Origin: an uncultured Gemmiger sp.
Lineage (GTDB): Bacteria > Bacillota > Clostridia > Oscillospirales > Ruminococcaceae
Length of the DNA: 54,892 bases
Assembly: GCA_944388135.1 (NCBI GenBank)
Contig: CALXHP010000008.1
Location: 1 to 54,892 of the forward strand
Direction of reading: 5' to 3'
The notes under the pieces were generated by a model. It saw only the letters and a list, made by a program, of their open reading frames with translations. It was not told where the DNA came from and ran no database searches. Of the stretch, positions 14,157 to 23,012 are shown piece after piece. The stretch's first letter is position 1, and each line of letters opens with the position of its first letter. Made by a program: the position numbers and the translations under genes.

Positions 14157-14609
14157 TCAAGCGGTGGCCGTTGTTTCCACGGTCACCGGGCATACGATCA
14201 GAACAGCACCGTCCACATCGGTCACACGACAGGGCGTACCCTGGGGCATCGGAACGTCGGACCGGGCCTGCCAATCCAGGCCGTCCACCCGTACCCGTCC
14301 CAGATAGCCGGGATTCACATCCACCAGTACCACGCCCTGCTTACCGATGGTCAGGGGGGAACCGTTGGTAATGGGTGCCTCACGCTTTTTGCGGCGTTTG
14401 TTCAATGTGGGGACCATGATGAAAAGGGCAATCGCCGAGACCACAGCAAACACTGCCCCCTCCACCGGCAAGGACCGGGTAAAGAAGCTGGTCACCAAAG
14501 CGGCTACCGCGCCCACCGCAAACCAGATGGAAACAAGGGCGGTGGTAGATGCTTCCAGCACGACAAACGCAATGGCTGCCACAAGCCAAAACAGTGCATC
14601 AGGCGTCAT
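14157..14609 (-). CDS. NfeD-family membrane protein
   Basis: 150 aa from the ATG at 14609 with AAGGAGG 8 nt upstream. An upstream in-frame ATG at 14714 would overlap the promoter and is rejected. Three hydrophobic helices (about residues 5-80), a basic loop KRRKKR, then a small beta-barrel OB-like domain (GKQGVVLVDVNPGYLGRVRVDGLDWQAR) typical of NfeD C-termini. It is the short, non-protease form and is expected to bind the SPFH partner at the membrane. Confidence 0.92.
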   Translation of the reverse strand: MTPDALFWLVAAIAFVVLEASTTALVSIWFAVGAVAALVTSFFTRSLPVEGAVFAVVSAIALFIMVPTLNKRRKKREAPITNGSPLTIGKQGVVLVDVNPGYLGRVRVDGLDWQARSDVPMPQGTPCRVTDVDGAVLIVCPVTVETTATA

Positions 14610-14649
14610 AACAGGGAACCTCCTTCCGTGCAGGGCCTTCTTTGTCAAC

Positions 14650-14678
14650 ACTTTAACATGTTCAAGATAGACTGTCAA
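14650..14678 (-). promoter_or_regulatory. Promoter of the nfeD-SPFH operon
   Basis: Leftward TTGACA (14673-14678), 17-nt spacer, TAAAGT (14650-14655). Confidence 0.65.
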
Positions 14679-14786
14679 GATTATTAGATGTAAAATTCTG
14701 GAAGGCCGCCACAAATTCTGTGCAACATGCCCATAACTTCTTTTTTGCCCTGGCTATAGCCATACTCCCTGTCCCCAGGGCTTCAA

Positions 14787-14816
14787 CAAAAAAGCTCCGG
14801 CTGCAGAAGCCGGAGC
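14787..14816 (-). terminator. Terminator of the glgP-GH13 unit
   Basis: GCTCCGGCT/AGCCGGAGC stem (14794-14802, 14808-14816), 5-nt loop, followed leftward by TTTTTTGTT. Confidence 0.85.
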
Positions 14817-14825
14817 CTGTATTCA

Positions 14826-16676
14826 TCAATAGATGGAAAAATAGCCTACATGCTGGGGAACGTTATCCTCCACCAGAACGGTGAATCCCCCGGGGTTTAC
14901 CTCGGTGGTTTTGCCGAAGGCTGTTTCAGCCAGCAGATGGGGGCCACGGTTGAGGATGATCTCCGCCGTCTGGGTTTTGCCCACCCGGCGATAATGGAGC
15001 ACATCCCCCTCTGCCCGGACGATCTCAAAACTGCCGCCGTCAAAGGCATCGCAGGTTTTACGCAGCTGCGCCAGATTTTTCATCGGCACACGCAGCCGCT
15101 CTTCGGTGGAATTCCAGTCGAAGAAAGCGCGGTTGAAGGGGTCGCGATACCCCTGCATGCCGATCTCATCGCCATAGTAGACGCAGGGAACGCCGGGCAG
15201 CGTAAAGATCATGGCATACCCCAGCAACAACTTGCGCAGTCCTTCCTCCACTTTTTTGGGGGCGATGCGACGGCCGCTCTGCCAGTAACGGTCCCGTCCG
15301 TTGGCCGGTTCCCCGGCAATAGCGGTCAGGGCGCGCTCGGTATCATGGGTGGAGAGAAAATTCATCAGGCAGTGCAGGGCCGGAGGCGGATAATTCTCGC
15401 AGATGTTCAGCAGCTGTTCGCTCACCGCCGCAACATCGGCACCGCGGATATAATCCAGCACCGCATTGCGGAAGGGATAGTTCATCACGGTGTCCAGTCC
15501 CTTGCCCCGCAGGTAGGTGCGGCGCCGACCGAAGGCCTCCTTGGTGGTGGCATCCTCCCACACTTCCCCGATAAGGAGTTTGTCCTCCCCATGGGATTTG
15601 ACGGCCTGACGGATTTTTTCAATAAAGGAATCCGGCAGTTCATCCGCCACATCCAGCCGGAAGCCGGAAGCGCCCAACCCCAGCCAGGTATCGATGACCC
15701 CGCCCTTGCCGCAGACAAATTCCTCGTAGGAAGGAGAATCCTCCTGCACTTCGGGCAGTGTCTCAAAGCCCCACCAGCAGCGGTAACCGCTGGGGTAGCC
15801 GGAATCGAAGTCGTACCAGCTGCGGTAAGGCGAATGGCGGTCACGGTAGGCGCCGCCGGGGCCGTACCGGCCTTCCCGGTTGAAATAGAGGGAGTCGGAC
15901 CCCGTATGGCTGAACACGCCGTCCAGAATGATGCGGATCCCCGCTTGTTTGGCCGCAGCGCAGAGGGCTGCAAAATCCTCGTTGGTGCCCAGCAGCGGGT
16001 CCGCCTTCAGGTAATTGGCCGTGTTGTACCGGTGGTTGGCGTGGGCCTCAAAGATGGGATTGAGGTAGATGCAGGTGACGCCCAGCCCCTGCAGGTAGGG
16101 CAGTTTCTGCTGGATGCCCGCAAAATCGCCGCCGTAGTAGTCCATGTTCAGGTAGCCGTCGTCCTGCTCGGTGGGCCAGAAATAGGGCTCCCCGGTCTTG
16201 TCCGCCCGGTAGATCCGGTCGGCAAAGGGCATGGGTTTGTTGGGCACGCCCTCACAGAAGCGATCCGGGAAGATCTGATACATGGTGCCGTTGCGGAACC
16301 AGTCCGGGGTGGTGAAGCCCTTCTCGTAGACGGTGAGCTGCCAACTGGCGCCGCCCGTCCAGCTGAGCACCCCTTCCCCACCGTTGCCGCGGTAGATCTT
16401 ACGGAAATCGGTGTACAGATCAAAATAGTAGAAATACAGCCCCGGTGTGGTAGGCGCGATGGAAAAGGTAAAATGGTTGACCTGCGGTGTCTGCCCGTCA
16501 AAATTCATACGGTAGTGGACGGGGTCCTCCTTGTCCTTGGTCAGGACCAGATGGGGGTCCACATAGCCAAGATGTTCGGGCACCGTCAGGTGAAAGGTCA
16601 CTTCCTGCCCGGCTTCAATGGCACCGAAAGGCGTTTTGCAGGCAGGGTCAAAACTATTGTAATAGGTATGCGGCAT
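14826..16676 (-). CDS. GH13 alpha-glucan hydrolase (neopullulanase/cyclomaltodextrinase-like)
   Basis: 616 aa, no signal peptide, so cytoplasmic. N-terminal beta-sandwich (about residues 1-125), then the (beta/alpha)8 catalytic domain starting MYQIFPDRF. Conserved regions: LDGVFSHTG (I), GFRLDVADE with the catalytic nucleophile Asp (II), LIGEVWED with the acid/base Glu (III), FLSTHDTER with the transition-state Asp (IV). The C-terminal beta-domain is short. Substrates are likely maltodextrins or branched oligosaccharides released by the phosphorylase encoded just upstream. Expression probably depends on read-through of the hairpin at 16703-16727. AGGGGGC precedes the ATG. Confidence 0.93.
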   Translation of the reverse strand: MPHTYYNSFDPACKTPFGAIEAGQEVTFHLTVPEHLGYVDPHLVLTKDKEDPVHYRMNFDGQTPQVNHFTFSIAPTTPGLYFYYFDLYTDFRKIYRGNGGEGVLSWTGGASWQLTVYEKGFTTPDWFRNGTMYQIFPDRFCEGVPNKPMPFADRIYRADKTGEPYFWPTEQDDGYLNMDYYGGDFAGIQQKLPYLQGLGVTCIYLNPIFEAHANHRYNTANYLKADPLLGTNEDFAALCAAAKQAGIRIILDGVFSHTGSDSLYFNREGRYGPGGAYRDRHSPYRSWYDFDSGYPSGYRCWWGFETLPEVQEDSPSYEEFVCGKGGVIDTWLGLGASGFRLDVADELPDSFIEKIRQAVKSHGEDKLLIGEVWEDATTKEAFGRRRTYLRGKGLDTVMNYPFRNAVLDYIRGADVAAVSEQLLNICENYPPPALHCLMNFLSTHDTERALTAIAGEPANGRDRYWQSGRRIAPKKVEEGLRKLLLGYAMIFTLPGVPCVYYGDEIGMQGYRDPFNRAFFDWNSTEERLRVPMKNLAQLRKTCDAFDGGSFEIVRAEGDVLHYRRVGKTQTAEIILNRGPHLLAETAFGKTTEVNPGGFTVLVEDNVPQHVGYFSIY

Positions 16677-16702
16677 ACAAAGCCCCCTGTTCAGAATAAA
16701 AC

Positions 16703-16732
16703 TGCCGCGGTCCGGACGGCCGCGGCAGCGAA
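16703..16732 (-). terminator. Intercistronic hairpin between glgP and GH13
   Basis: TGCCGCGG/CCGCGGCA arms (16703-16710, 16720-16727) followed leftward by TTTTATT. Likely a partial terminator or processing site that sets GH13 below glgP. Confidence 0.6.
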
Positions 16733-16746
16733 ATTACACAGGGAAA

Positions 16747-19149
16747 TTATTTGACCGGCGTGGCGCCCCAGATGTCACGCGCATAGTCCATGATGGAACG
16801 GTCGGCGCTGAAGATGCCGGCATTGGCAATGTTCATCAGGCTCATATGGTTCCACTTTTTCTTATCCTGGTACAGCTGCTGGACAGTCTGCTGGGCACGG
16901 CGGTAATCCTTGAAGTCCGCCATAACCATATACGGGTCAGAGTTGCGCAGGTTGTTGGTCACTTCGCTGAAGTTCTCACCGTTCCAGCCCTTCTCCAGCA
17001 TATCCAGAACCGCCATAGCGGTGTTGTCGCCGGAGATGAAGGCGGAAGGATGATAGCCCATGCCCTTGAGGGCGTTGACTTCCGGCGTGAGCATGCCGAA
17101 GATGATCTCATTGTCATGACCGGCAGCATCGGCGATCTCCACATTGGCGCCGTCCAGGGTGCCCAGGGTGATAGCGCCGTTGAGCATGAACTTCATGTTG
17201 CCGGTGCCGGAAGCCTCGGTGCCGGCCAGAGAGATCTGCTCGGAAACCTCAGACGCGGGCATCAGACGTTCGGACAGGGTAACACAGTAATCCTCCAGGT
17301 AGACGACGCGCAGCTTGCTGCGGACAGCGGGATCTTCGTCGATCATCTTGCCCAGCTTGCAGATCATGCGGATCATCTGCTTGGCCATGTAGTAGCCGGG
17401 GGCCGCCTTGGCGCCGAAGATATAGGTCTTGGGGATGAAATCGGCGTTGGGGTTGTTCTTCAGGTAGAGGTACTCGGCCGCGATATTCAGGGCGTTCAGG
17501 TGCTGGCGCTTGTACTCGTGCATGCGCTTGACCTGGCAGTCGAAGATAGAATCGGGGTCGATGAGCTGGCCGGTGGCCTTCTGCAGATAGTTGGAGAAGA
17601 TCACCTTGTTTTCCCGCTTGACCTTGCCCAGCTTTTCCAGCACGGCCGCGTCGTCGGAGAATTTCTCCAGCTTCTTCAGGTCGGAAGCATCGGTCTTGAA
17701 GCCGTCGCCGATGGTCTCTTCCAGCAGGTTGGTCAGGCCGGGATTGGAAGCCAGCAGCCAGCGGCGGTAGGCGATGCCGTTGGTGACGTTTTTGAAGGCC
17801 TTGGGCTTGAACAGGTAGTAGTCATGGAAGACGCTGTCCTTGATGATCTCGCTGTGCAGCTTGGAAACACCGTTGATGGCATGGCAGACATAGGCGCAGA
17901 TGTTGGCGGTGCGGACTTGGTTGTTGCCCAGGATGGCCATATAGTTGATCTTGCCGTAGTCGCCGGGGAAGGCCTTCTCCAGTTCAATGCGGCAGCGGCG
18001 GTCCAGCTCGCAGACGATCTGCCAGATGCGGGGCAGCGTGCTGCGGAAGATGTCGGCGTTCCACTTCTCCAGCGCCTCGCTCATGACGGTGTGGTTGGTG
18101 TACGCAAAGACCTTGCGGCAGATATCGAAAGCGGTATCCCAGTCGTAGCTGCACTCATCCAGCAGGATGCGCATCATCTCGGGGATGGCCACGGTGGGAT
18201 GGGTATCGTTCAGCTGGATGGCCACCTTGTCGGGCAGGTTGTCCAGGGTGCCGTACTGGTTCAGGTGATTCTGCAGGATGTCGGCAATGGAAGCGGCCGA
18301 GAAGAAGTACTGCTGACGCAGACGCAGGATCTTGCCCTCGGTGTGGTTGTCGTTGGGGTAGAGGATCTTGGAGATCAGCTCGGCGGAAGCAGACTGGCTG
18401 ATGGCGGTATTGTAATTGCCGGCGTTGAAGCTGCTCATATCGAAGCTGGGTGCCTTGGCCTGCCACAGGCGCAGCTTGGAAACGCCCTGGCTGCCGTAAC
18501 CGGCCACATACATATCGTTGGGCACGGCAATGACAGAATTATAATTCTCATACTTGACGTGATGGAAGCCGCCCTCCCAGGTCTCGATGGCCTGGCCGTC
18601 AAAGCGGATCTCCTGGGCCTGGTCGGGATGGGACTTGATCCACACCTGACCGCCGGGCAGCCAGTTGTCGGCAGTTTCCTGCTGCCAGCCGTCCACGATC
18701 TTCTGCTTGAAGATACCGTACTCGTAGAGGATGGAGTAACCGGTGCCGGGGATGCAGTCGGTAGCCATACCGTCCAGATAGCAGGCTGCCAGACGGCCCA
18801 GACCGCCGTTGCCCAGACCGGCATCGGGTTCCTGGTCATAGATGGTGTCGATCTTCACATCGGCATCGGCCAGAACGCTCTCGGCAACTTCATTCAGGCC
18901 CAGATTGAACAGGCTGGTGCGCAGGCTGCGGCCCATCAGGAATTCCATGCAGAGGTAGTAGACCTGCTTTTTGCCCTCGCCCAGGACTTTGGACTGGAAC
19001 CGCTTCTGGCGGTCCGACATGATCTGGCGGGTGATGGAAGCCAGGCAGCGATAGATCTGATCAGCGGAGGCAGTGTCCAGAGTGACATTGCACTCGCTCA
19101 TCAGGGTATCCTTGAGCATCTTCTCAAACTCACGCTTCGTATATTTCAA
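16747..19149 (-). CDS. glgP: Glycogen/maltodextrin phosphorylase
   Basis: 800 aa GT35 enzyme releasing glucose-1-phosphate from alpha-1,4-glucan. GNGGLGRLAACYLD (about residue 105), the active-site and dimer regions (QLNDTHP), and EASGTGNMKFMLNGAITLGTLDGANVEI containing the PLP lysine are intact, and length is standard. First gene of a two-gene unit with a GH13 hydrolase. Strong AAGGAGAG ribosome-binding site. Cytoplasmic. No glgBCAD synthesis genes are in the window, so storage-polymer synthesis must be encoded elsewhere, or the enzyme handles imported maltodextrins. Confidence 0.97.
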   Translation of the reverse strand: MKYTKREFEKMLKDTLMSECNVTLDTASADQIYRCLASITRQIMSDRQKRFQSKVLGEGKKQVYYLCMEFLMGRSLRTSLFNLGLNEVAESVLADADVKIDTIYDQEPDAGLGNGGLGRLAACYLDGMATDCIPGTGYSILYEYGIFKQKIVDGWQQETADNWLPGGQVWIKSHPDQAQEIRFDGQAIETWEGGFHHVKYENYNSVIAVPNDMYVAGYGSQGVSKLRLWQAKAPSFDMSSFNAGNYNTAISQSASAELISKILYPNDNHTEGKILRLRQQYFFSAASIADILQNHLNQYGTLDNLPDKVAIQLNDTHPTVAIPEMMRILLDECSYDWDTAFDICRKVFAYTNHTVMSEALEKWNADIFRSTLPRIWQIVCELDRRCRIELEKAFPGDYGKINYMAILGNNQVRTANICAYVCHAINGVSKLHSEIIKDSVFHDYYLFKPKAFKNVTNGIAYRRWLLASNPGLTNLLEETIGDGFKTDASDLKKLEKFSDDAAVLEKLGKVKRENKVIFSNYLQKATGQLIDPDSIFDCQVKRMHEYKRQHLNALNIAAEYLYLKNNPNADFIPKTYIFGAKAAPGYYMAKQMIRMICKLGKMIDEDPAVRSKLRVVYLEDYCVTLSERLMPASEVSEQISLAGTEASGTGNMKFMLNGAITLGTLDGANVEIADAAGHDNEIIFGMLTPEVNALKGMGYHPSAFISGDNTAMAVLDMLEKGWNGENFSEVTNNLRNSDPYMVMADFKDYRRAQQTVQQLYQDKKKWNHMSLMNIANAGIFSADRSIMDYARDIWGATPVK

Positions 19150-19231
19150 AATCGTTCTCTCCTTACTGTTTATGTTTTGGGATCACTGATTTTTCATAAG
19201 TTTAACGGCATTCAAAACTGCCATATTATTG

Positions 19232-19260
19232 ATTATAGCCAAAATTGAACGATTGCGCAA
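19232..19260 (-). promoter_or_regulatory. glgP promoter
   Basis: Leftward TTGCGC (19255-19260), 17-nt spacer, TATAAT (19232-19237). Confidence 0.7.
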
Positions 19261-19310
19261 GGGAATTTTGCCTCTTTGCCAGGTTTTTTACACTTTTCCA
19301 CAAAAAGGGC

Positions 19311-19339
19311 TTTTGCTGACTGCCGATTTGTATTATAAT
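19311..19339 (+). promoter_or_regulatory. zapA operon promoter
   Basis: TTTTGC (19311-19316), 17-nt spacer, TATAAT (19334-19339). The -10 is consensus, the -35 weak. Confidence 0.5.
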
Positions 19340-19415
19340 ATTGGTAAGATTTTTCTCATCTGCCAGACAGGGCAGGTTTAAATTTGAACATAAACCAGGA
19401 AGGAGCACAATTTTT

Positions 19416-19793
19416 ATGGGAATGGCTACCTCTAAGGTGCGGCTGAACATCTGCGGTTCCAGCTATGTGGTCAATACCAGCGAGAGTGAAGACTATATGC
19501 AAAATCTGGCCGACCGGCTGAATCTGGACATGAATGAACTGATGGCTTCCTCCAATTCCGTTTCCATCACCACCGCCGCCGTCATGACGGCGCTGAACTA
19601 CCGCGACGAGCTGGAAAAGGCCAGCGGCAGTGCCGACAATATGCGCCGTCAGATCAAGGATTACCTCGAGGATGCCGCCAGCGCCAAGATGGCCGCCGAG
19701 GAAGTGCGCCGGGAAAACGCCAACCTGAAGCGCCGCATTGACGAGCTGGAGCGTCGTCTGCGCCGTTCGCAGAACAGTCAGGAGAACCTGTGA
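19416..19793 (+). CDS. zapA: Cell-division protein ZapA
   Basis: 125 aa from the ATG at 19416 (GGAAGGAG upstream; an in-frame start at 19341 overlaps the promoter). N-terminal VRLNICGSSYVVNTSESEDYMQNLADRLN matches the FtsZ-binding ZapA head, with residues 70-125 a charged coiled coil for dimer/tetramer formation. It promotes FtsZ bundling at the division site. The stop overlaps the next start by 4 nt (GTGA). The N-terminal MGMATSK extension is slightly longer than usual. Confidence 0.93.
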   Translation: MGMATSKVRLNICGSSYVVNTSESEDYMQNLADRLNLDMNELMASSNSVSITTAAVMTALNYRDELEKASGSADNMRRQIKDYLEDAASAKMAAEEVRRENANLKRRIDELERRLRRSQNSQENL

Positions 19794-21868
19794 GCCGCCC
19801 GCTGGAGATTCTGGCCCCCGCGGGAAACCGTGAAATGCTTGGCGCCGCTGTGTTCAGCGGCGCTGATGCTGTTTATCTGGGGCTTACCGGCTTTAACGCC
19901 CGCCGCACGGCGGGCAACTTCACCCCCGAAGAACTGTGGGAGGCGGTTTCTTTCTGCCATGCCCGGGGCGTGCGGGTCCATGTAACGCTGAACACCCTGG
20001 TCTACGCCCGGGAACTGGACGGCCTGGCCGATGCGGTACGAGCCGTGGCCGAAGCCGGGGCGGATGCCGTCATTGCCGATGACCTGGCCACCGCCAGGCT
20101 CATCAAACAGATCGCCCCCACCCTGCACCTTCACGGGTCCACCCAGATGAGCGTGCACACCCCCGCCGGTGCCAAAGAGCTGGCGGCCCTGGGCTATGAC
20201 CGGGTGATCCTGGCCCGGGAACTTTCCCTGGAGGAGATCCGGGCCATCTGTGCCGCCAGTCCTATCGAATGCGAAGTATTTATTCACGGAGCCCTCTGCA
20301 TGAGCGTCAGCGGCCAGTGCATGATGAGCGCCTTTTTGGGCGGACGCAGCGGCAACCGCGGTGCCTGTGCGGGTCCCTGCCGCCTGCCCTTTGACGCATC
20401 TGTCGGTCTGGCGCCGGGCAAACCGGGCCAGGCCTGTCATCTGAGCCTGAAGGATATGGACCATATTCCCCATCTGCGGGAGCTGATGGACGCCGGTGTG
20501 GCCAGCGTCAAGATCGAAGGCCGGCTGCGCACGCCGGAATATGCTGCCGCCAGCGTGGCGGCCTGCCGTGCCGTGCGGGAAGGGCAGCCTTACGACGAAG
20601 CCCTGGTGCGGGATATTTTCTCCCGCTCCGGATTTACCGACGGCTACCTGACCGGACACAACGACGGCAGGATGTTCGGTGTGCGCACCGAGGCTGACGC
20701 CGCCGCCACCCGGGCCGCCACCCCCAAGGCGCGGGAACTGTTCCGCCGGGAGCTCCAGCGCATCCCCGTACACTTTGCTGTATCCTTTGAGGAGGAGGGC
20801 GTCAAGCTGGCCGTGACAGACGAGGACGGAAACAGGGCGATCGTCTACAGTGAGGAAGTGCCCCAGCCCGCCCAGAAGGACCAGGCCCCCGCCATTGAGC
20901 GGGCTCTGGGCAAGACCGGCGGCACTCCCTTCCTCTGCAAAGAGGTCGTCATAGCAGGCACGCAGGGCTTCTTGCCCGGCAGCGTCTGGAACGAACTGCG
21001 CCGGGAAGCCCTGGAAACCCTGCTGGAGAAGCGCTCTGTTGTAACGCCGCACCCCGTACAGCCCTATCTGCCGCCCCACTTTGCCTCCCACAGGGTGGGG
21101 GCCGTGCCGGCCCTGGCTGCACGTTTTTCCACGGTGACGCAGTGCCCGGCCTCCTTTGCGGACAGGCTGCAGTGGCTGGTGTTCCCCATTGCCGAAGCGG
21201 AAAAGGTGCCCGAGGATTGGCGCGTCAAGACGCTGCTGGAACTGCCCCGGGTGATGTTCGGCAAACTGGAAGCCCAAACCGCTGAACGGCTGCACGCTTT
21301 GCAGAATGCCGGTTTTGCCGGTGCCGTAGCCAACAACGCCGCCCATCTGCTGCTGGCCAAAGACTGGTCTCTCTATGGCGGGCTGGGTTTGAACATCACC
21401 AATCCGATGTCCGCCGCCCGTTATGCCGAACTGGGGCTGCAGGGCATGTTGCTGCACCCCGAGACCGCTGTGAACGCCATGCAGGCGGTAGCCCCCGTGC
21501 GGGACGGCAAGGCCCTGCCTACGGCGGCCCTCTGCTACGGGCATATTCCCCTGATGCTGACCCGGGCTTGCCCTTTGCGCAACGTGCGCAATTGTGCCCA
21601 GTGTTCCGGCGGCGGCACCCTACGGGACCGCAAAGGCCGGGACTTTACCGTGACCTGTTCCGCCCCCGGCGGCGCGGGCATCCGTACGGTGTTCAACCCC
21701 GTGCCGCTGTATATGGGCGACCGGATGACCGAGTTGCCGGTGGATGTGGCGGTGGCTGCTTTCACCACCGAATTCCCTGCCCGGGTTGCCCAGATTTTGG
21801 AGGCACTGTCCGCCGGTCAGCCGTTTGACAGTGAGTTCACCCGTGGGCTATACTATACCAACAACTGA
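19790..21868 (+). CDS. U32-family peptidase (RlhA/YegQ-like, long form)
   Basis: 692 aa, GTG start at 19790 coupled to zapA. Residues 5-230 form the U32 TIM-barrel-like domain (LEILAPAGNREMLGAAVFSGADAVYLG; GSTQMSVHTP; EVFIHGALCMSVSGQCMMS; GGRSGNRGACAGPCR). A DUF3656-like middle domain follows, and then a C-terminal Cys-rich segment (CPLRNVRNCAQC). Related long members act in tRNA/rRNA hydroxylation (TrhP, RlhA) rather than proteolysis, and the cysteines suggest Fe-S binding. The exact substrate is uncertain. It sits in the zapA-dut-maf-mreB cluster. Confidence 0.9.
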   Translation: MSRPLEILAPAGNREMLGAAVFSGADAVYLGLTGFNARRTAGNFTPEELWEAVSFCHARGVRVHVTLNTLVYARELDGLADAVRAVAEAGADAVIADDLATARLIKQIAPTLHLHGSTQMSVHTPAGAKELAALGYDRVILARELSLEEIRAICAASPIECEVFIHGALCMSVSGQCMMSAFLGGRSGNRGACAGPCRLPFDASVGLAPGKPGQACHLSLKDMDHIPHLRELMDAGVASVKIEGRLRTPEYAAASVAACRAVREGQPYDEALVRDIFSRSGFTDGYLTGHNDGRMFGVRTEADAAATRAATPKARELFRRELQRIPVHFAVSFEEEGVKLAVTDEDGNRAIVYSEEVPQPAQKDQAPAIERALGKTGGTPFLCKEVVIAGTQGFLPGSVWNELRREALETLLEKRSVVTPHPVQPYLPPHFASHRVGAVPALAARFSTVTQCPASFADRLQWLVFPIAEAEKVPEDWRVKTLLELPRVMFGKLEAQTAERLHALQNAGFAGAVANNAAHLLLAKDWSLYGGLGLNITNPMSAARYAELGLQGMLLHPETAVNAMQAVAPVRDGKALPTAALCYGHIPLMLTRACPLRNVRNCAQCSGGGTLRDRKGRDFTVTCSAPGGAGIRTVFNPVPLYMGDRMTELPVDVAVAAFTTEFPARVAQILEALSAGQPFDSEFTRGLYYTNN

Positions 21869-21877
21869 GAGGTTTTT

Positions 21878-22324
21878 ATGCAAATGACCGTTTCCTGCAA
21901 GAAGCTGGACCCCCGGGCCAAGCTGCCCGTCTACGCCACCCCCGGTGCGGCGGCCGCCGACCTGTGTGCCCTTCTGGAAGAGCCCCTGACCATTGCACCT
22001 ATGGAGCGGGTCCTGGTTCCCACCGGGCTGGCCATCGAGCTGCCCGACGCCCAGTGTGTGGCCCTGGTCTATGCCCGCAGCGGCCTTTCCATCAAGCACG
22101 GACTGTGTATGGCCAACGGCGTGGGGGTCATCGACAGTGACTACCGCGGCGAACTGCGGGTGCCCATGATCAACCTGGGCACCGAAGCCTATACCATCCA
22201 GCCCGGGGAACGGGTGGCCCAGCTCTGCATTGCTCCGGTGTGGCAGGCCGCCTTTGTCCAGGCGGAAACGCTGAGCGATACCGACCGGGGCACCGGCGGT
22301 TTCGGTTCCACCGGAACGGTGTAA
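21878..22324 (+). CDS. dut: dUTP diphosphatase
   Basis: 148 aa trimeric dUTPase converting dUTP to dUMP and PPi. All five motifs are visible: AAAADLCA (1), YARSGLSIKHG (2), NGVGVIDSDYRGEL (3), GERVAQLCI (4), and the C-terminal RGTGGFGSTG (5). Length is canonical. It starts 10 nt after the U32 stop with a GAGAGG site. Confidence 0.97.
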   Translation: MQMTVSCKKLDPRAKLPVYATPGAAAADLCALLEEPLTIAPMERVLVPTGLAIELPDAQCVALVYARSGLSIKHGLCMANGVGVIDSDYRGELRVPMINLGTEAYTIQPGERVAQLCIAPVWQAAFVQAETLSDTDRGTGGFGSTGTV

Positions 22325-22418
22325 GGACAAGCATTTTCCAAAATTTTCCAGTCTCGTGCCGGTGTGGCAGATTTCGACGCCGGTACCCCACTATAATCGA
22401 ACACGAAAGGACTCCGCT

Positions 22419-22973
22419 ATGGCTTTGATCCTAGCATCCGGCAGCCCGCGGCGCCGCGAGCTGATGGCACTGATCACACCGGATTATACCGTCATCACCA
22501 GCGACGTGGACGAAGGCAAGATCGCGGCCGATACCCCCGCCCATCTGGCCCAGGCACTGGCCACGGCCAAGGCCCGCGCCGTCGCTGCCACCCACCCGGA
22601 GGATATCGTCTGTGGGTTTGATACGGTGGTGGAATGCAAAGGCAACGTGTTCGGCAAACCGCGCGATGAAGCCGACGCTTTGCGGATGCTGCGTGCGCTT
22701 TCGGGCTGTACCCACAAGGTCCATACCGGTGTGTGCATCTGCCGGGGCAGCCGTGCCGCCGCGACGGTGGAAACCACGCTGGTCCACTTTTCCCCCATTG
22801 AGGAGGAGGACCTGCTGGCCTATGTACGCACGCCGGAACCCTACGACAAAGCCGGAGCCTATGCCATCCAGGGCCATGCGGCGCTGTGGTGTGCGGGCAT
22901 TGCGGGGTGCTACTACAATATTATGGGGCTGCCGGTGCACCGGGCGGCGCAATTGCTGCGCGAATTCCGGTAA
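22419..22973 (+). CDS. maf: Maf-family nucleotide pyrophosphatase
   Basis: 184 aa. LILASGSPRRRELM at the N-terminus, a GFDTVVECKGNVFGKPRD centre and the EPYDKAGAYAIQGHA motif are diagnostic. The enzyme hydrolyses dTTP/UTP or modified pyrimidine triphosphates, and its genes commonly neighbour mreB. I chose the ATG at 22419 with AAAGGA upstream; an in-frame upstream start at 22356 lacks a site. A TATAAT at 22402-22407 may be part of a weak internal promoter. Confidence 0.94.
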   Translation: MALILASGSPRRRELMALITPDYTVITSDVDEGKIAADTPAHLAQALATAKARAVAATHPEDIVCGFDTVVECKGNVFGKPRDEADALRMLRALSGCTHKVHTGVCICRGSRAAATVETTLVHFSPIEEEDLLAYVRTPEPYDKAGAYAIQGHAALWCAGIAGCYYNIMGLPVHRAAQLLREFR

Positions 22974-23012
22974 ACAGTGCCGGAATGCAGCCCCCAAGTG
23001 AGGGAGCTGTGC

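Noticed and set aside
16846-19248. Long open frame antisense to glgP (800 codons)
   Set aside because: Lies entirely opposite a complete, motif-perfect glycogen phosphorylase; composition follows from the GC-rich third positions; no ribosome-binding site or domain.
22325-22418. Separate promoter before maf
   Set aside because: A TATAAT occurs at 22402 but no -35 at proper distance; maf is adequately explained as part of the zapA-mreB operon.
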